Source of the DNA: Maylandia zebra
Taxonomy: Eukaryota; Chordata; Actinopteri; Cichliformes; Cichlidae
Direction: 5' to 3'
Assembly: GCF_041146795.1 (NCBI RefSeq)
Contig: NC_135170.1
Span: forward strand, 2,081,326 to 2,145,325
DNA length: 64,000 nucleotides
In this document: piece after piece, positions 33,801 to 45,160 of the stretch
How the letters are laid out: each line of letters starts with the position of its first letter
How positions within the stretch are numbered: the first letter of the stretch is position 1
Position numbers and translations under genes: made by a program
Notes under the pieces: model-generated
The model's database searches: none
Told to the model about the DNA's origin: nothing
The model's input: only the letters and a program-made list of their open reading frames with translations

Positions 33801-35745
33801 CTCCATCTCTGCTTCCTCCTGCATCCTCCTCTCCATCTCTGCTTCCTCCTGCATCCTCCTCTCTGTCTCTGCTTCCTCCTGCATCCTCCTCTCCATCTCT
33901 GCTTCCTCCTGCATCCTCCTCTCCATCTCTGCTTCCTCCTGCATCCTCCTCTCCATCTCTGCTTCCTCCGGCATCGTCCTCTCTGTCTCTGCTTCCTCCT
34001 GCATCCTCCTCTCCATCTCTGCTTCCTCCTGCATCCTCCTCTCCATCTCTGCTTCCTCCTGCATCCTCCTCTCCATCTCTGCTTCCTCCTGCATCCTCCT
34101 CTCCATCTCTGCTTCCTCCTGCATCCTCCTCTCCATCTCTGCTTCCTCCTGCATCCTCCTCTTCATCTCTGCTTCCTCCTGCATCCTCCTCTCCGTCTCT
34201 GCTTCCTCCTGCATCCTCCTCTCCATCTCTGCTTCCTCCTGCATCCTCCTCTTCATCTCTGCTTCCTCCTGCATATTCCTCTCCATCTCTGCTTCCTCCT
34301 GCATCCTCCTCTTCATCTCTGCTTCCTCCTGCATCCTCCTCTCCATCTCTGCTTCCTCCTGCATCCTCCTCTCCATCTCTGCTTCCTCCTGCATCCTCCT
34401 CTCCATCTCTGCTTCCTCCTGCATCCTCCTCTTCATCTCTGCTTCCTCCTGCATATTCCTCTCTGTCTCTGCTTCCTCCTGCATCCTCCTCTCCATCTCT
34501 GCTTCCTCCTGCATCCTCCTCTCCATCTCTGCTTCCTCCTGCATCCTCCTCTCCATCTCTGCTTCCTCCTGCATCCTCCTCTTCATCTCTGCTTCCTCCT
34601 GCATCCTCCTCTCCATCTCCACATCCTGCATCTCCCTCAATTTCTACGGTGTACACCTCGGATGTCCCAAACAAAAAAAGGACAAGGAAAGGTTAGACGT
34701 TATGGTATTGTAAATGTACGAAACACATGACAGGTTCGTTAAGTTTGTTAAGATTTCTTTTTCTTAATTTTTGCATTTTTTCCAGTTTTACAGAACTCAT
34801 GTAAATATTTCATTTGTTATTTTTCAGAATGCCGAAAACACCGTACACAGAAGATTTTCAAATATGAAGAGATAGTAGACAGGAGAGTTGTAAATGTAAG
34901 TAATTTAGCCTGCTGTTGTGCAGATTTGTTTGCGTCTTTGGACTTCCCAGATTTGAACTGTGCCTGACTGACTATCCATAAGCTTTTGTATTTGATGAAT
35001 CTTCACTAATTCAGCCACTGAGTCAGGATTTCGCTCCAAATAGGACATTAAATAAGAACAGACCACCTGATACGACCTGGTCATGCTGCCTTCCTGATGT
35101 TTACGTTCTTTAAAGTCCTCCTGACATCATGCTCATTATGAGTTTTGGAGGTGGACATGGTCAACACTTTTAAGAGTAGGCATAAGACTTTACTTCTTTA
35201 TAGAGCTTATAGTTAGGGCTGGTTCAGCTCAGCCCTTAGTTATGCTGTAATAGGACCAGACTGCTGGGGGTTAGTGTCCCCCCCCTCTCTCTCTGTCTCT
35301 TTCAGGGTTATGCAGGCTCAGTATTGGTTGAAGATGCAGTCACGTCTCCTTTTACTGAAAACTCTCCCCCTCTCCCTCACCACCATCTGTAAACATACAT
35401 GTCTCAGTAATGCAGTTCATGCATGTTACTAACTAAACTTCTTCCCTGGAGTTTCTGTGCTCTCTCATCCAGCAGGTTCCGATGGATCGTGGCTGCTGCT
35501 GTGGTCCTGCTTGACGTCTGCTTCATATATTAATACTCTCTGACTTGATTTGATTAATTTATATTACAATGAAGGTGTATAAAGCATGACATGAATATAG
35601 AAGATATTTCATCCTAAAAAATTGTCATATGTCACAACCTAAATTGTCCTATTTTGTGTGTGGTTGTTGTTTGTTATGTTTTTCTCCTGACAGTGGCAAA
35701 GTGTGGGATGACACATGGGAACCTGCGCAGTTTTACACACAGTAA
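30821..35745 (+). CDS. Second gene of the KDZ element: Cys-cluster / repeat / chromodomain-like protein
   Basis: Five coding exons follow from splice sites and continuous phase: 30821-31024, 31475-31640, 32610-34691, 34828-34895 and probably 35694-35745. The start ATG lies just after an acceptor (tttgcag), so an untranslated exon precedes it. Exon 1 has Cys-Pro-Ser-Cys ... Cys-x4-Cys-x2-Cys. Exon 2 encodes a compact domain rich in Gly and Ile (Phe-Leu-Gly-Gln-Phe-Asp-Arg). Exon 3 (694 codons) is mostly a 10-residue Pro/Ser/Leu repeat. Exon 4 gives Lys-Tyr-Glu-Glu-Ile-Val-Asp-Arg-Arg-Val-Val-Asn, like strand 1 of a chromodomain; the last exon gives Cys?-Gly-Lys-Val-Trp-Asp-Asp-Thr-Trp-Glu-Pro, like the chromodomain TWEP helix. 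The exon linking them (phase 0 to 2) is not visible in an 0.8-kb intron that holds repeat DNA, so this copy may be damaged. An aataaa is at 35810. Role is inferred only: DNA or chromatin binding for transposition. Confidence 0.7.
32760..34620 (+). repeat. 30-bp minisatellite, about 62 units, coding in the plus-strand exon
   Basis: The consensus unit encodes Leu-Pro-Pro-Ala-Ser-Ser-Ser-Pro-Ser-Leu on the plus strand. All units are exactly 30 bp with no indel, so the frame is kept; variants are substitutions (for example Tyr for Ser, Val for Ala, and ctgtct for ccatct). Higher-order repetition of variants shows recent unequal exchange. The complementary strand is also open in two frames (639 and 637 codons), an effect of the unit composition. 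Confidence 0.97.
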
Positions 35746-38547
35746 ACCAGGCACCACAGGTGGCAGAGATCGCACAGTTCACAGCTTGTAGTTCAGCATA
35801 AAAGTTCAAAATAAAATATTTACTATACATTTCAACCAGTGTCTCTGTTTCACTCTCTAATTGTGGCTTAAGTACCTAACATATTCATGAATCTGATCGA
35901 TCAATAATATCTTCCCTGCACTCGACATCTCATAGTTTTACATATCAGCCAACATTATTGTCTACATGCTCATAAATATAGAAGTGACTTGCTTATTATA
36001 ACATATTACAAGGTAAAGTAATACTGCACTGCACGTATAGTAAGTAACACCTACTGTGTATGGGAGCCTAAAGCAAAGTTAACTGCACCAGTACCAGCTT
36101 CAGAACATATTGTATATTATATGTTTCTACCTTTTTGTAATATGTCATGTTTAGATGCAGTGACAATTGCACATTTGGAGTTGTGGTCATATGTGGTTTT
36201 TATATACAGGGTATTAAAAAAATTGACATTTTTTGCTATTTTTCTTGTTTGTTTGCACAATATTATTGTGTACATATTACATATGTAACATTATGGTTAA
36301 TATTATTATTAGATATCAAAGATACAATTTGATTGAGGGTTTTCCTGTCATAATTTCAATAAAAATGCAATTACACACGTAAACAATAGGATCAAAATAA
36401 ACTTTTAAAAAGTCTGTTGATCAAATGCTGATTTTCAAAACATTCTAGAGGAAAACAGAGATAAAATAATCTGAACAGTAACAGTGATCGTGGATGATGA
36501 TGGAGGCTTCAATGGATTATTCTGTTTCAATCAATAGGTTCGTATCTATGACAATAATTTGATAAGTTTAACAGGTTGGTTTAGGCCTGGCAAAAAAGCA
36601 AATATTCACAAACTTTTGTTTTTGAAGAATGTTGATCTTTTTTGGGATGAAGCTATCTGGCAAAATGAGACAGCCCTTTAACCTCATCTGTACGTCTATC
36701 ATGTGGCTGTGGTACTGGATTTTGGTTAGATGCATATGCAGGTTACAGCTGGGGAATGGCAGTATGTTGTGGATTGATTTGGCATGTTCAACCACTGTTA
36801 CACCAAACTCTCTCACTTATAACATGATCAAGGCCTCTTACCCAGTGTCATGGATTCTCTGTAGTTTTGGGGACACGGGGCCAAAGTCTGAGGCAATAAG
36901 TCAGATCAAAGAAGGCAATGATTCTAAAATGGGAGTTTACTTATGTCATTGTATATATCCAGGAATATGTGCCAGAGGATAGTTGTCATGTAATCAATAT
37001 TAAATCAAAGTATTCCTTAATTACCACAGCTGACACGAGTTCTCCATAGCTGCCTGCTGTCTCAGGATCTGTCTCCAAAAAGGACCAGGGAGCGCTAACA
37101 TGTTATGTTCTAAACTGATGAAGAAAATGCACATTAAACATAGTATAAACTTACTGAGTGAAGTAATGTCAAGAGGATTCCTTTAGCTCCTATTGGGTTG
37201 GTTCCTTGATCAATGCAATACAGAATCATTAATCTGGTTTTATGTAATGTCCTCAAAACATGTCAAAATGAGGCTCACTAGTCTGTGTGGCCTCCACATG
37301 CCTGTATGACCTCCCTACAACACCTGGGCATGCTCCTGATGAAGTGGCAGATGCTCTCCTGATGGATCTCCTCCCAGACTCCAGGACTAAAGCATCTGCC
37401 CACTCCTGGACATTTTGTGGTGCAGTTGGTGGATGGAGCGAGACGTGATGTCCCAGATGTCCTCAAATGGATTCAGTTCTGGGGAATGGGCGGGCCAGTC
37501 CACAGCATCAATGCCTTCGTCTTGCAGGAACTGCTGACACACTCCAGCCACATGAGGTCTAGGATTGTCTTGCATTAGGAGGAACCCGGGGCCAACCGCA
37601 CCAGCATATGGTCTCACAAGGGGTCTGAGGATCTCATCTCAGTACCTAATGGCAGTCAGGCTACCTCTGCCGAACACATGGAGGGCTGTGCAGCTCCCCA
37701 AAGAAATGCCACCCCACACCAAAACTGACCCACTGCCAAACTCATGCTGGAGGATGTTGCAGGAAGCAGAAGGTTCTCCACGGCGTCTCCAGACTGTCAC
37801 AAGTGCTCAGTGTGAACCTGCTTTCATCTGTGAGGAGCACAGGGCGCCAGTGGCAAAGTTGCCAATCTTTGTGTTGTCTGGCAAATGCCAAACATCCGGC
37901 ACAGTGTTGGGCTGTAAGCACAACCCCACCTGTGGACGTCGGGCCCTCATACCACCCTCATGGAGTCCATTTCTGACCGTTTGAGCAGACGTGCACATTT
38001 GTGGCCTGCTGGAGGTCATTTTGCACAGCTCTGGCCTTTCTTTCCTACCCCACAGTACCTTCCCTTACCATTTGTTTCCTACTCTTTTACTTCTTCTTTG
38101 ATCACGGTTGTCTTTCTAGATAAGCAATTTCATTTGCTCTGGGGCGAGTCACTGGCTCGGGTGCATTCTGGGACTGTCAGTTCACCAGTGTGCTGGCATG
38201 CTTCTTAACAAACACACCACTACAGCAAACATCTCAAATGTACTTGTTGATTTCTTCGACAAAACACTGAACAAAAAATTTACTTGTGAGTGTGCTGCCT
38301 GGTGCTTTTAAATTTTGTGATAATTTGAGCAGCCCAGAAAGCATCCCATAAATTAAATTATGTTATCGTATCTGAACATGTACACTAGTCATTAAATTAG
38401 ATGGGAAATAATGATTCAGGGTAAACAACTGCACCAAGGAAATTCCATTTTTCTTCTCAAAATGTAAAATGTCTGTTGAAAAATCACATTAAACAGAGAT
38501 GTGATTAACTTTTTATTTTACCAAACAAAACATCAATGATGACACAA
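34896..38547. other. Last intron, 3' region and gap between the two convergent genes
   Basis: 35150-35520 resembles an inserted repeat inside the last intron of the plus gene. 35746-37261 is AT-rich with no gene seen. The Tc1 relic occupies 37262-38030 and the remainder to 38547 is empty. Confidence 0.5.
37262..38030 (-). pseudogene. Tc1/mariner transposase relic
   Basis: On the minus strand, from high to low coordinate: an Arg-Ala-Arg-Arg-Pro helix-turn-helix block (about 37930), Asp-Glu-Ser-Arg-Phe after a frameshift (about 37820), then Ala-Gly-Ala-Val-Gly-Pro-Gly-Phe-Leu-Leu-Met-Gln-Asp-Asn-x-Arg-Pro-His with Asp-Trp-Pro-Ala-x-Ser-Pro-Glu-Leu-Asn-Pro-Phe-Glu (37617-37400). These are the D-D-E regions of Tc1 transposases. 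Several frameshifts and stops make it inactive. It sits in the gap between the two KDZ-element genes. Confidence 0.88.
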
Positions 38548-40369
38548 TCAGTCTTCATCAGAAGTGCTCAAATCACTCTCAGTGGCATCGTCTGGAATGT
38601 CCTCCTCCTTCTCCGAGTCCATTTCCAGGAGTGGTTGGTGGCTGAGGATTCTCTTGTACACGTCCTTTACTTTGAGCATTTCAGCTTTCAGTTCACTTTG
38701 TTTTTTTAAAACCAGGCTACAGAGTCCCTTCTGTGCATCCTCCGACATGCCAACAAAGGAGGCTGTAAAAAGAACAAAACAAATAAATGAGAAAAGTAAA
38801 AAAAACAAACAAAAAAAAACATCACCTCATAAACACAAGGAATTAGGATGCTGTAATTAAACATTTTTTTAAAAGGGAGAAGGCAGTGTTAGCTAGCAAT
38901 CTAGATATAGGTAAAAGATCCAGTAAGACTTTAGCATCTGCTCTTATTTTCAATCGATTCATCAAAAAATTAATAAATAAATAAAGTGCTTACAGTCTGA
39001 GGAGATTGTCCCCAACACCACAGAACGCATTCGCAACACTGTCCAGTGATGCTGCATCTCCCTGCAGAGCATCATCTCCTCCTCTCTCAGGCGCCTCACA
39101 GCCATCACCTTCTCAAAGACCTTTCTCTTTGTCCGGAGGTCAGCAGCAGCTACAGTTTAACAACATCAGATGGGAAAACATAGCAGCATATTATGATTCA
39201 AGAACAAAACATTCAACTACTGCTCAGATACTGGGAGTTTGTTTAAAAAGGATATTTATAAATCAAGAGCTTACGTTCACTTGTGCTCTGCCAGGGCCAA
39301 ATATCGGTCTGCATGAGGGCATCACTGGATACGATTTGCTTTGTTGGTTCAGCGAGCTTGTTGTAGTCGTCAACAGCAGCCGCCAAGCGTTTCTTCTCAA
39401 CTAAGATGACCTTGCGAATTCTGTGTCGCCTCTTGTTGCTATCTGTAAATAAGCATAAAAAATTCACACCTTCACATAATGTATATAGTTTCATTTTAAT
39501 CTACACTCATCAATTTGTTTGCTGGAACAAATCACATCCAGCTCAAACAAACCTGGATCTGATTTGATTCTGTTTACAAAGTAGCTGCACAAGCTGTACA
39601 AACTCAGCATCAAACCGTCCGTTTCAAAGAAACTGGGACGTACCATTTTGTCTGTAAAGACTTTGTGTTCGCACTCTGATGATGACGACAAGCTCCTCTA
39701 TTCGTGCCTGCAACGCTCCAAGGCTGCCATCAGTTTGATCACTTTCTAAGTGAGAGGAATATTAATCAGAGCACAGGATGAGTAACAGTCACCAAACTAC
39801 ACTGGACTCTGTAATCACTGACTTGATGACATTCATTATAAGACATCTGGAGCCTTCATGTGCTGCTATCTCATGATAATCATGAGATAACAAGTATGTT
39901 GGTGTTCAGGTTTATAAAACCAACTAGTACGACATTATTTCAACCCAGGTTCTATCCAATTTGATGAAACGCAACAACTCTGCCATAAATTTGCTTTTCC
40001 AAGGCTTATTTTTCATTGTTTGTTGACACTGTCAGAAAGATCTTAACTCTAAGTTCTTTAATGAGGCCATGGTGGGTCCTATTGTTATACATGAGTTATA
40101 CATCCTTTGTCCCACACGCCATCAGACTGTTTAACTCCTCTCTGGAGGGGAGAGGGAGGGGAAACAGGAGGACAAAGGAGGGGGGAACAACTAAGCTGTA
40201 GTGCCTCTTCACCTCACTGTACAATACCTTGTGCAATACTTTTTGTAAATAGTCAACAGTGCAATAGAATCAATACTTGAAATGTGCAATTCACTTGTAT
40301 TTTTATTTTTTATTCCTATTTATTCTATTTATCCCCTTTGTATATTTTATTTATATTTGTCTCTGTATT

Positions 40370-40437
<68 letters not shown>

Positions 40438-43400
40438 ACAGTTCTGTAACTGTAACTTTGGTCGGTGCTGTGCTTTTTTTGGAAGTCGAATTTCCCAGAG
40501 GAACCCACCCGAGGGATTAATAAAGTTCTATCTTATCTTATCTTATCTCTTATCTCTTATTATATTGAGACTCACCTTCAGCCCATTGCTGCAGTGTGTC
40601 GTCATCCACACCCAGCTCATTTCTGCTCGCATTCAGGCTCCACTTGTTCTCTAAGGATCCTTATGATCTAAGAATGCATTCATAAATGTCATTCATATTG
40701 ACATTAAAAGAGTACTGGTGTTTTCCCCCCATTACCACACACATTAAAATGGGTGTTGAAAAAATGACCTTTAGATATCACTGGCTCAAAGTGCGGCCCA
40801 GTTGTTCCACTTTCCTTTTGTTCCACCCCAAAGCCAGGAGGGTCAGCATGTCTGTTCGCCCTGCATTTCAGTTAGTATACAAATAAGAATGAATGAGCAG
40901 GAGACTGAGTGGAATCTCAGACACGGACACACACCTGCTTTAGACATGTACTTCGTTGTGATGGCCGCCCTAGACAGGAAACTGTTTACTTGTTCCACCT
41001 CTTCTCCAACTGTTGAACCGGCCCCATCCTGAAACGCACCTCCCCATTTGATCTATAGAAAGGAGGTCACAATACATGACTGCTGAATTCATTCAACCTT
41101 ATAACAAAATGTCTCAAACTAATCCAAAACTACAAGCTGCAGTATACCTCGCATTTCCAAGTGTGAGCTTTGCATGCATGACGGAGAGAAGAGGAAGCAT
41201 TGACAAGAGGTTCCTCAGCTCAGGGCACTGCTGAGCCACCTTGGTTAAATAGGGGAAATATTTACAGGCCACATCGGAGCAAAGGAACGTAATATGTCCT
41301 GGGACGCTAGCTGCCAACTTCCTCTGGAGAAAAAGGGGGTAAGCAAAGATCTCCCCTCGAAACATGTTCAATGCAGCTAAGAGGACTCCGTGGCGACAAA
41401 CAGCTATTTCCATGCCCTCCTCATCCAACTTCCCAGTGGACTTTTTGGACGACTCCTTTGCTGCAGTCCAAGATGAAGATCCGCACAACCCTTTCCCCGG
41501 GACCTATACACTCAAAGATTTTAACATAAAAGACATGACATGATGAAGCCCTATCAGGGACAAACTTTTTAAAACAAATGCATAACAATTAGCTGAATTA
41601 GCCTCGAGTCACACAAGACCTCAGATCTCCCCAGGACAGCACTGATAACACAAAATAAAAATCATGTTGTTTTTTTTAAATACACATGGTGACAAAATTA
41701 AGTACACATTAAGATAAAGTAAAGTAAATAGTATTACGACAACACCAAGAGAAAAATAAAAAAAAAATATCGACCCATCCATATATGTCTACACACACAC
41801 ACACACACACGTAAGTGTATATGGTTACGGCATTAACGTCATTTTAACAAGATTAACAGCACTAATATATATATGTGTATCTTACATGATTTGTGTGTCT
41901 CTGGATGTATTTCACAAACTCAGCAACTTCCTCATCTTTCTCAATGAAGACACCTTCAAAGTTCCCCTGCTCTGAAGTGCTGAACGAACACAGTGACAGT
42001 TGTTTGAAAAGAAACATTAAAATACATTTTTCTACAAATCCATATTTGACTTATGTCCACAATGCATAATGTACCTTGCATTAGACTGAAAGCGATAAAG
42101 CTTGCGGTTTCCATCAACTGAGACGGCAAGCATGTGTGGAGTGCAGGCAGGGCAGCTAAAGCATGGCTCCTTGCACATCCTGTCCACCTCAAACTTTACA
42201 GCACTCCACTCCAAGAAACTTTTACTGAAGGCATCAGCTGATATTCGGCCATTCTTTTACATAGAGGACATACAACAGAATATTCAAGGACAGTCAGCAT
42301 AAACATTGATTTGCACAATTTCCTTAAACTTGGCAAATTTAGGAACTCACCCTTCCAAAATGGGCTGTTCGTTCATCCAGCATTTTGACAAATGCCTTAA
42401 GTGACATCCCTGGTGCAGCCTTCTTAATGTCATAGAAAGACTGAAAGGCATCCATTGAAAACAGGGTGCAGAAATTTAAGGTGCCAGGCCAATATCCACT
42501 ACCCAGGATGTCCTTAACTGAGGGGGACCACATTAGGCCACAGCTGGTGCAAGGTTATAACGGCCTTTAGAAAGGATCAGGAGAAATTCAGTCATGGCTC
42601 AAAGCATTCATTTTTTTCATGTTGTTTTCAAAGCGGTCTGGTAAATCCAAATGACCTTTGACAGGTGCCCACATATACTGCGGGCCGAGGGTAATTAAAA
42701 CAAAGATAGCAATGCACAATTTGCAATAAAACCTCCAAACACATCTATTGTGTATGTAGTGTGTGACAAAAGGGCAACTTACCATTTATGGTTACAAGAG
42801 CCACAATTGCACCGGGTGAAACCTCAACGTTACCTGCTGGGCAGTCACACACAGTCTGGCCTTTGCACAGGCAACAGCCGAACTAACATTAAAACACACA
42901 ATATATATAAAAAGAATTAGAAATTAACTGATACACAATAAATATACAATAACAGCACCCACTCATACTCATACATAGCAAGAAATGCATAAGACTTAAA
43001 AACTGTACCTATTGGCTTGTGAAACTCTGATGAAGGCTGCAAAAACCCTCCTGTTACTGCCTCTCTGCTGTGCAGGACAACGCGTGTGTGAACTGCAATA
43101 TCACAGTCAGCACAAAGGAATGGAAGAGACAGGCAGTCCAGACACCTCACAACTACTTGTTTGCCACACTGACACACACGGTGTGACTGTGGATCCAGAG
43201 TAGCTAACATATTGTCTATAAGACAAGGCCTGGCCTCTTTCCACTTTTGCGAGGACACCATGTTTCTGATCGCCCAGTGAGTAGCAGCTGACTCAGACGA
43301 CGTCTCACAAGTCATGGCTGCGTCCTCTTCTCCATCCTCCAACAACTGAAGGAGCTCCTGACGAAGCACCTCAGTTCCACACACTAACAGAAAAAAAATA

Positions 43401-44400
43401 AAGAAAGGAAGAAACTCTTCCACAAAGTGAAAAACACTCTGGGCAGTATGTTTCTTAGGACTGCACAAAAGCCCTGCATAACTCAACTATAACAACAAAT
43501 ATAAAAGTAAACAGAAATCACAACATATACAAGAAGGTAAAGTACCTTTTGTTGGGTTGACACTGGCAACATAACCAGGTTCTTCACGTGGACATTGATG
43601 CTGCTCTCTGGACACTGGGGGGGGGGGATGAAGAATATTTACTTACTGAAATTCTTCGGTGAAAACAAGTTGTGAGATAAAATCAATGGTTGTGTGAACA
43701 CTGACCACGTGGCATGCAACTAGTACTTCGACTGGTTGATGGTCTTTGAGGAATAAAAGCTCCCTGTCTGTCACGTGTTTTCCAGCGCACTGGTCTTGGC
43801 TGAGGTTCACTCCGTGCATCATTCTACGCAATTAACAAGGAAAAAAGGGAACACCTAAAATACAGTCCATGATTAAAGCAAAGATTATCAAACATCTTAA
43901 GTTAACCAACTTAATTTGACATAAACTTTAAACAAAAATTCAAATAACATAACGTTTACTCCGTACAAAATATGTGTTCCCTCTTTAACAACTGTTTCCA
44001 CTAAAAATGTTACCTGCATATCTTGAAGGAGTTCGTCAGCAGCCTGAAGCTCTTCCTCCAGCTCGGGATCCTCTGAATCACTCATTTTCAAGCTAAAGAG
44101 GAAAGAGATTTTTGCAGAACTCAGTGACATAAACACATAACTAACGCAACTCAAATGATTTTCAGTCTTGGCGCTCCGGTTAATGTTAGCAATTAACGTT
44201 AGCATCATCAGTTTGTAAAGAGCTAGCAGAACTCTTAGCGCAAAAACTGCTTTGCGCACCATGTGAGGGTATTTTGCAGCACACAAGTCCTTTAACGTTT
44301 GTAATAGATTTAATCCATCATCGTTGGATTAAATGGCTAATGCTGCAGTAGACACGTGTAGTCGTTACCTAGCAAGCATGCTGACGGTAGCTGTAGCCAT
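38548..44400 (-). pseudogene. KDZ (Kyakuja-Dileera-Zisupton) transposase gene, about 17 exons, with lesions
   Basis: Exons (minus strand): 44400-44369, 44092-44014, 43823-43707, 43614-43546, 43383-43009, 42882-42783, 42564-42351, 42253-42075, 41979-41886, 41503-41148, 41052-40935, 40860-40769, about 40650-40576, 39741-39644, 39442-39275, 39149-38994, 38762-38548; about 845 codons. An acidic N-terminus precedes the KDZ-associated Cys cluster (Cys-Gln-Cys-Gly-Lys ... Cys-Leu-Asp-Cys ... Leu-Cys-Ala-Asp-Cys), then Gly-Tyr-Trp-Pro-Gly-Thr, Cys-Pro-Ala-Cys with Ser-Val-Asp-Gly-Asn (first Asp), Cys-Arg-His-Gly with a Tyr-Pro-Leu block, Cys-Ser-Asp-Val-Ala-Cys (second Asp), Gly-Glu-Glu-Val-Glu-Gln (Glu), and a basic coiled C-terminus. 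Lesions: phase clash between exons 5 and 6, frameshift after Tyr-Asn-Leu-Ala-Pro in exon 7, one-base loss near 41165, TGA at about 40778 where Arg is expected, unclear frame in the 40.6-kb exon. Translation from the first ATG reads in frame through the first two splices. Confidence 0.88.
40103..40555 (+). mobile_element. 5'-truncated LINE copy inside a KDZ-gene intron
   Basis: Matches the reverse complement of about 24208-24695, starting within the RT C-terminus (tcctttgtcccacacgcc) and ending in a (TTATC)n tail. It carries a (TG)n(TA)n tract at 40374-40436. It lies in the intron between the 40.6-kb and 39.7-kb transposase exons, in antisense orientation to that gene. Confidence 0.93.
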
Positions 44401-44613
44401 TTTTAAATACATTACACCGTTTCCGAGATCAGTCACCTCTGTTTGTTTGAAGCGTTTATGAAAAAACTAACTTTGAAACACACATCAAGGTATTATGTTA
44501 AATATATGTATTTTTTACATACCTGCATTAGAATCAATCAGTTCCGCCTCATTTTCTTATTCTTATAAATGGGTCTCTCCGTTCTCCCGTCAGCCTTTGC
44601 TTACACAGGTTGC

Positions 44614-45160
44614 GTCTGATTGGCTGGAGCCGAGCGCATCCAAAACTAACAGGAGTGGTGAATGAATCTATAAATGTGTTTTACGTGTGAAATGAAAATA
44701 ATAAACCTAACAAAGGATTATGTACGTTAAATCTGCGCACTTTCAGATCGTGAATCAGTTTGGAAAACACTGTGTGATGGCCACAACATGAAGCCATTTT
44801 ATTGTTGAATTATCAGTGATACTTTCACGTGTTTTTGTTGAGAAATGTTAACGATGTCATTAAAAGAAAGCATTAAATTAGGGAGAAAAACCCGTTCGCG
44901 GAGAGGGTCCCCGGGTCTCCAGTTAGATTGTGCTTCACGGCGTCATGTTTCGCTGTGACGGGGTTATTATTGGAGTAAATGGATGGCTGGAGCCTCTGCT
45001 CGAAGCGTCTCTGATCGCCGCGAGCGCGTTCATATTGGAATGAATTGACAACCCACAGCGTCACATAAAAACGTGGAAGGGTACCTTAGGCGTCAGCATG
45101 AGAAGTTAAGGGACGTGACAAATCGTCATTATTTTACGCGTCGGGAGTGAGAACGGGTTG
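44614..45160 (-). repeat. Right 547-bp terminal inverted repeat
   Basis: Reverse complement of 29457-30003. The three differences lie near 44849, 44957 and 45071. The first transposase exon begins 213 bp inside it, so the repeat probably supplies that gene's promoter. The next base to the right (45161) starts unrelated sequence that does not match the left flank. Confidence 0.97.

Larger units (their letters stand above)
29457..45160. mobile_element. Complete KDZ/Zisupton-type DNA transposon, 15.7 kb
   Basis: Bounded by 547-bp terminal inverted repeats starting CAACCCGTTCTCAC. Inside are a multi-exon KDZ transposase gene (minus) and a second gene (plus), arranged convergently, each with its start 0.2-0.8 kb inside a terminal repeat. 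Later insertions lie within it: a Tc1/mariner relic (37262-38030) and a truncated LINE copy (40103-40555). KDZ (Kyakuja-Dileera-Zisupton) transposases are a known superfamily with fish members. I find no direct target duplication at the two ends. Confidence 0.85.

Noticed and set aside
32760-34620. CRISPR array
   Set aside because: Units are contiguous 30-bp repeats without spacers, in an animal genome.
32721-34674. Two long minus-strand ORFs (639 and 637 codons) of trichohyalin-like repeats
   Set aside because: They are the antisense of the plus-strand coding minisatellite, which has flanking non-repeat coding sequence, splice sites and upstream exons in phase; the minus frames have none of these.
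42588-42782. ORF in the KDZ gene between two exons
   Set aside because: It contains a stop in the needed phase and is better explained as an intron; the conserved block resumes at 42564.
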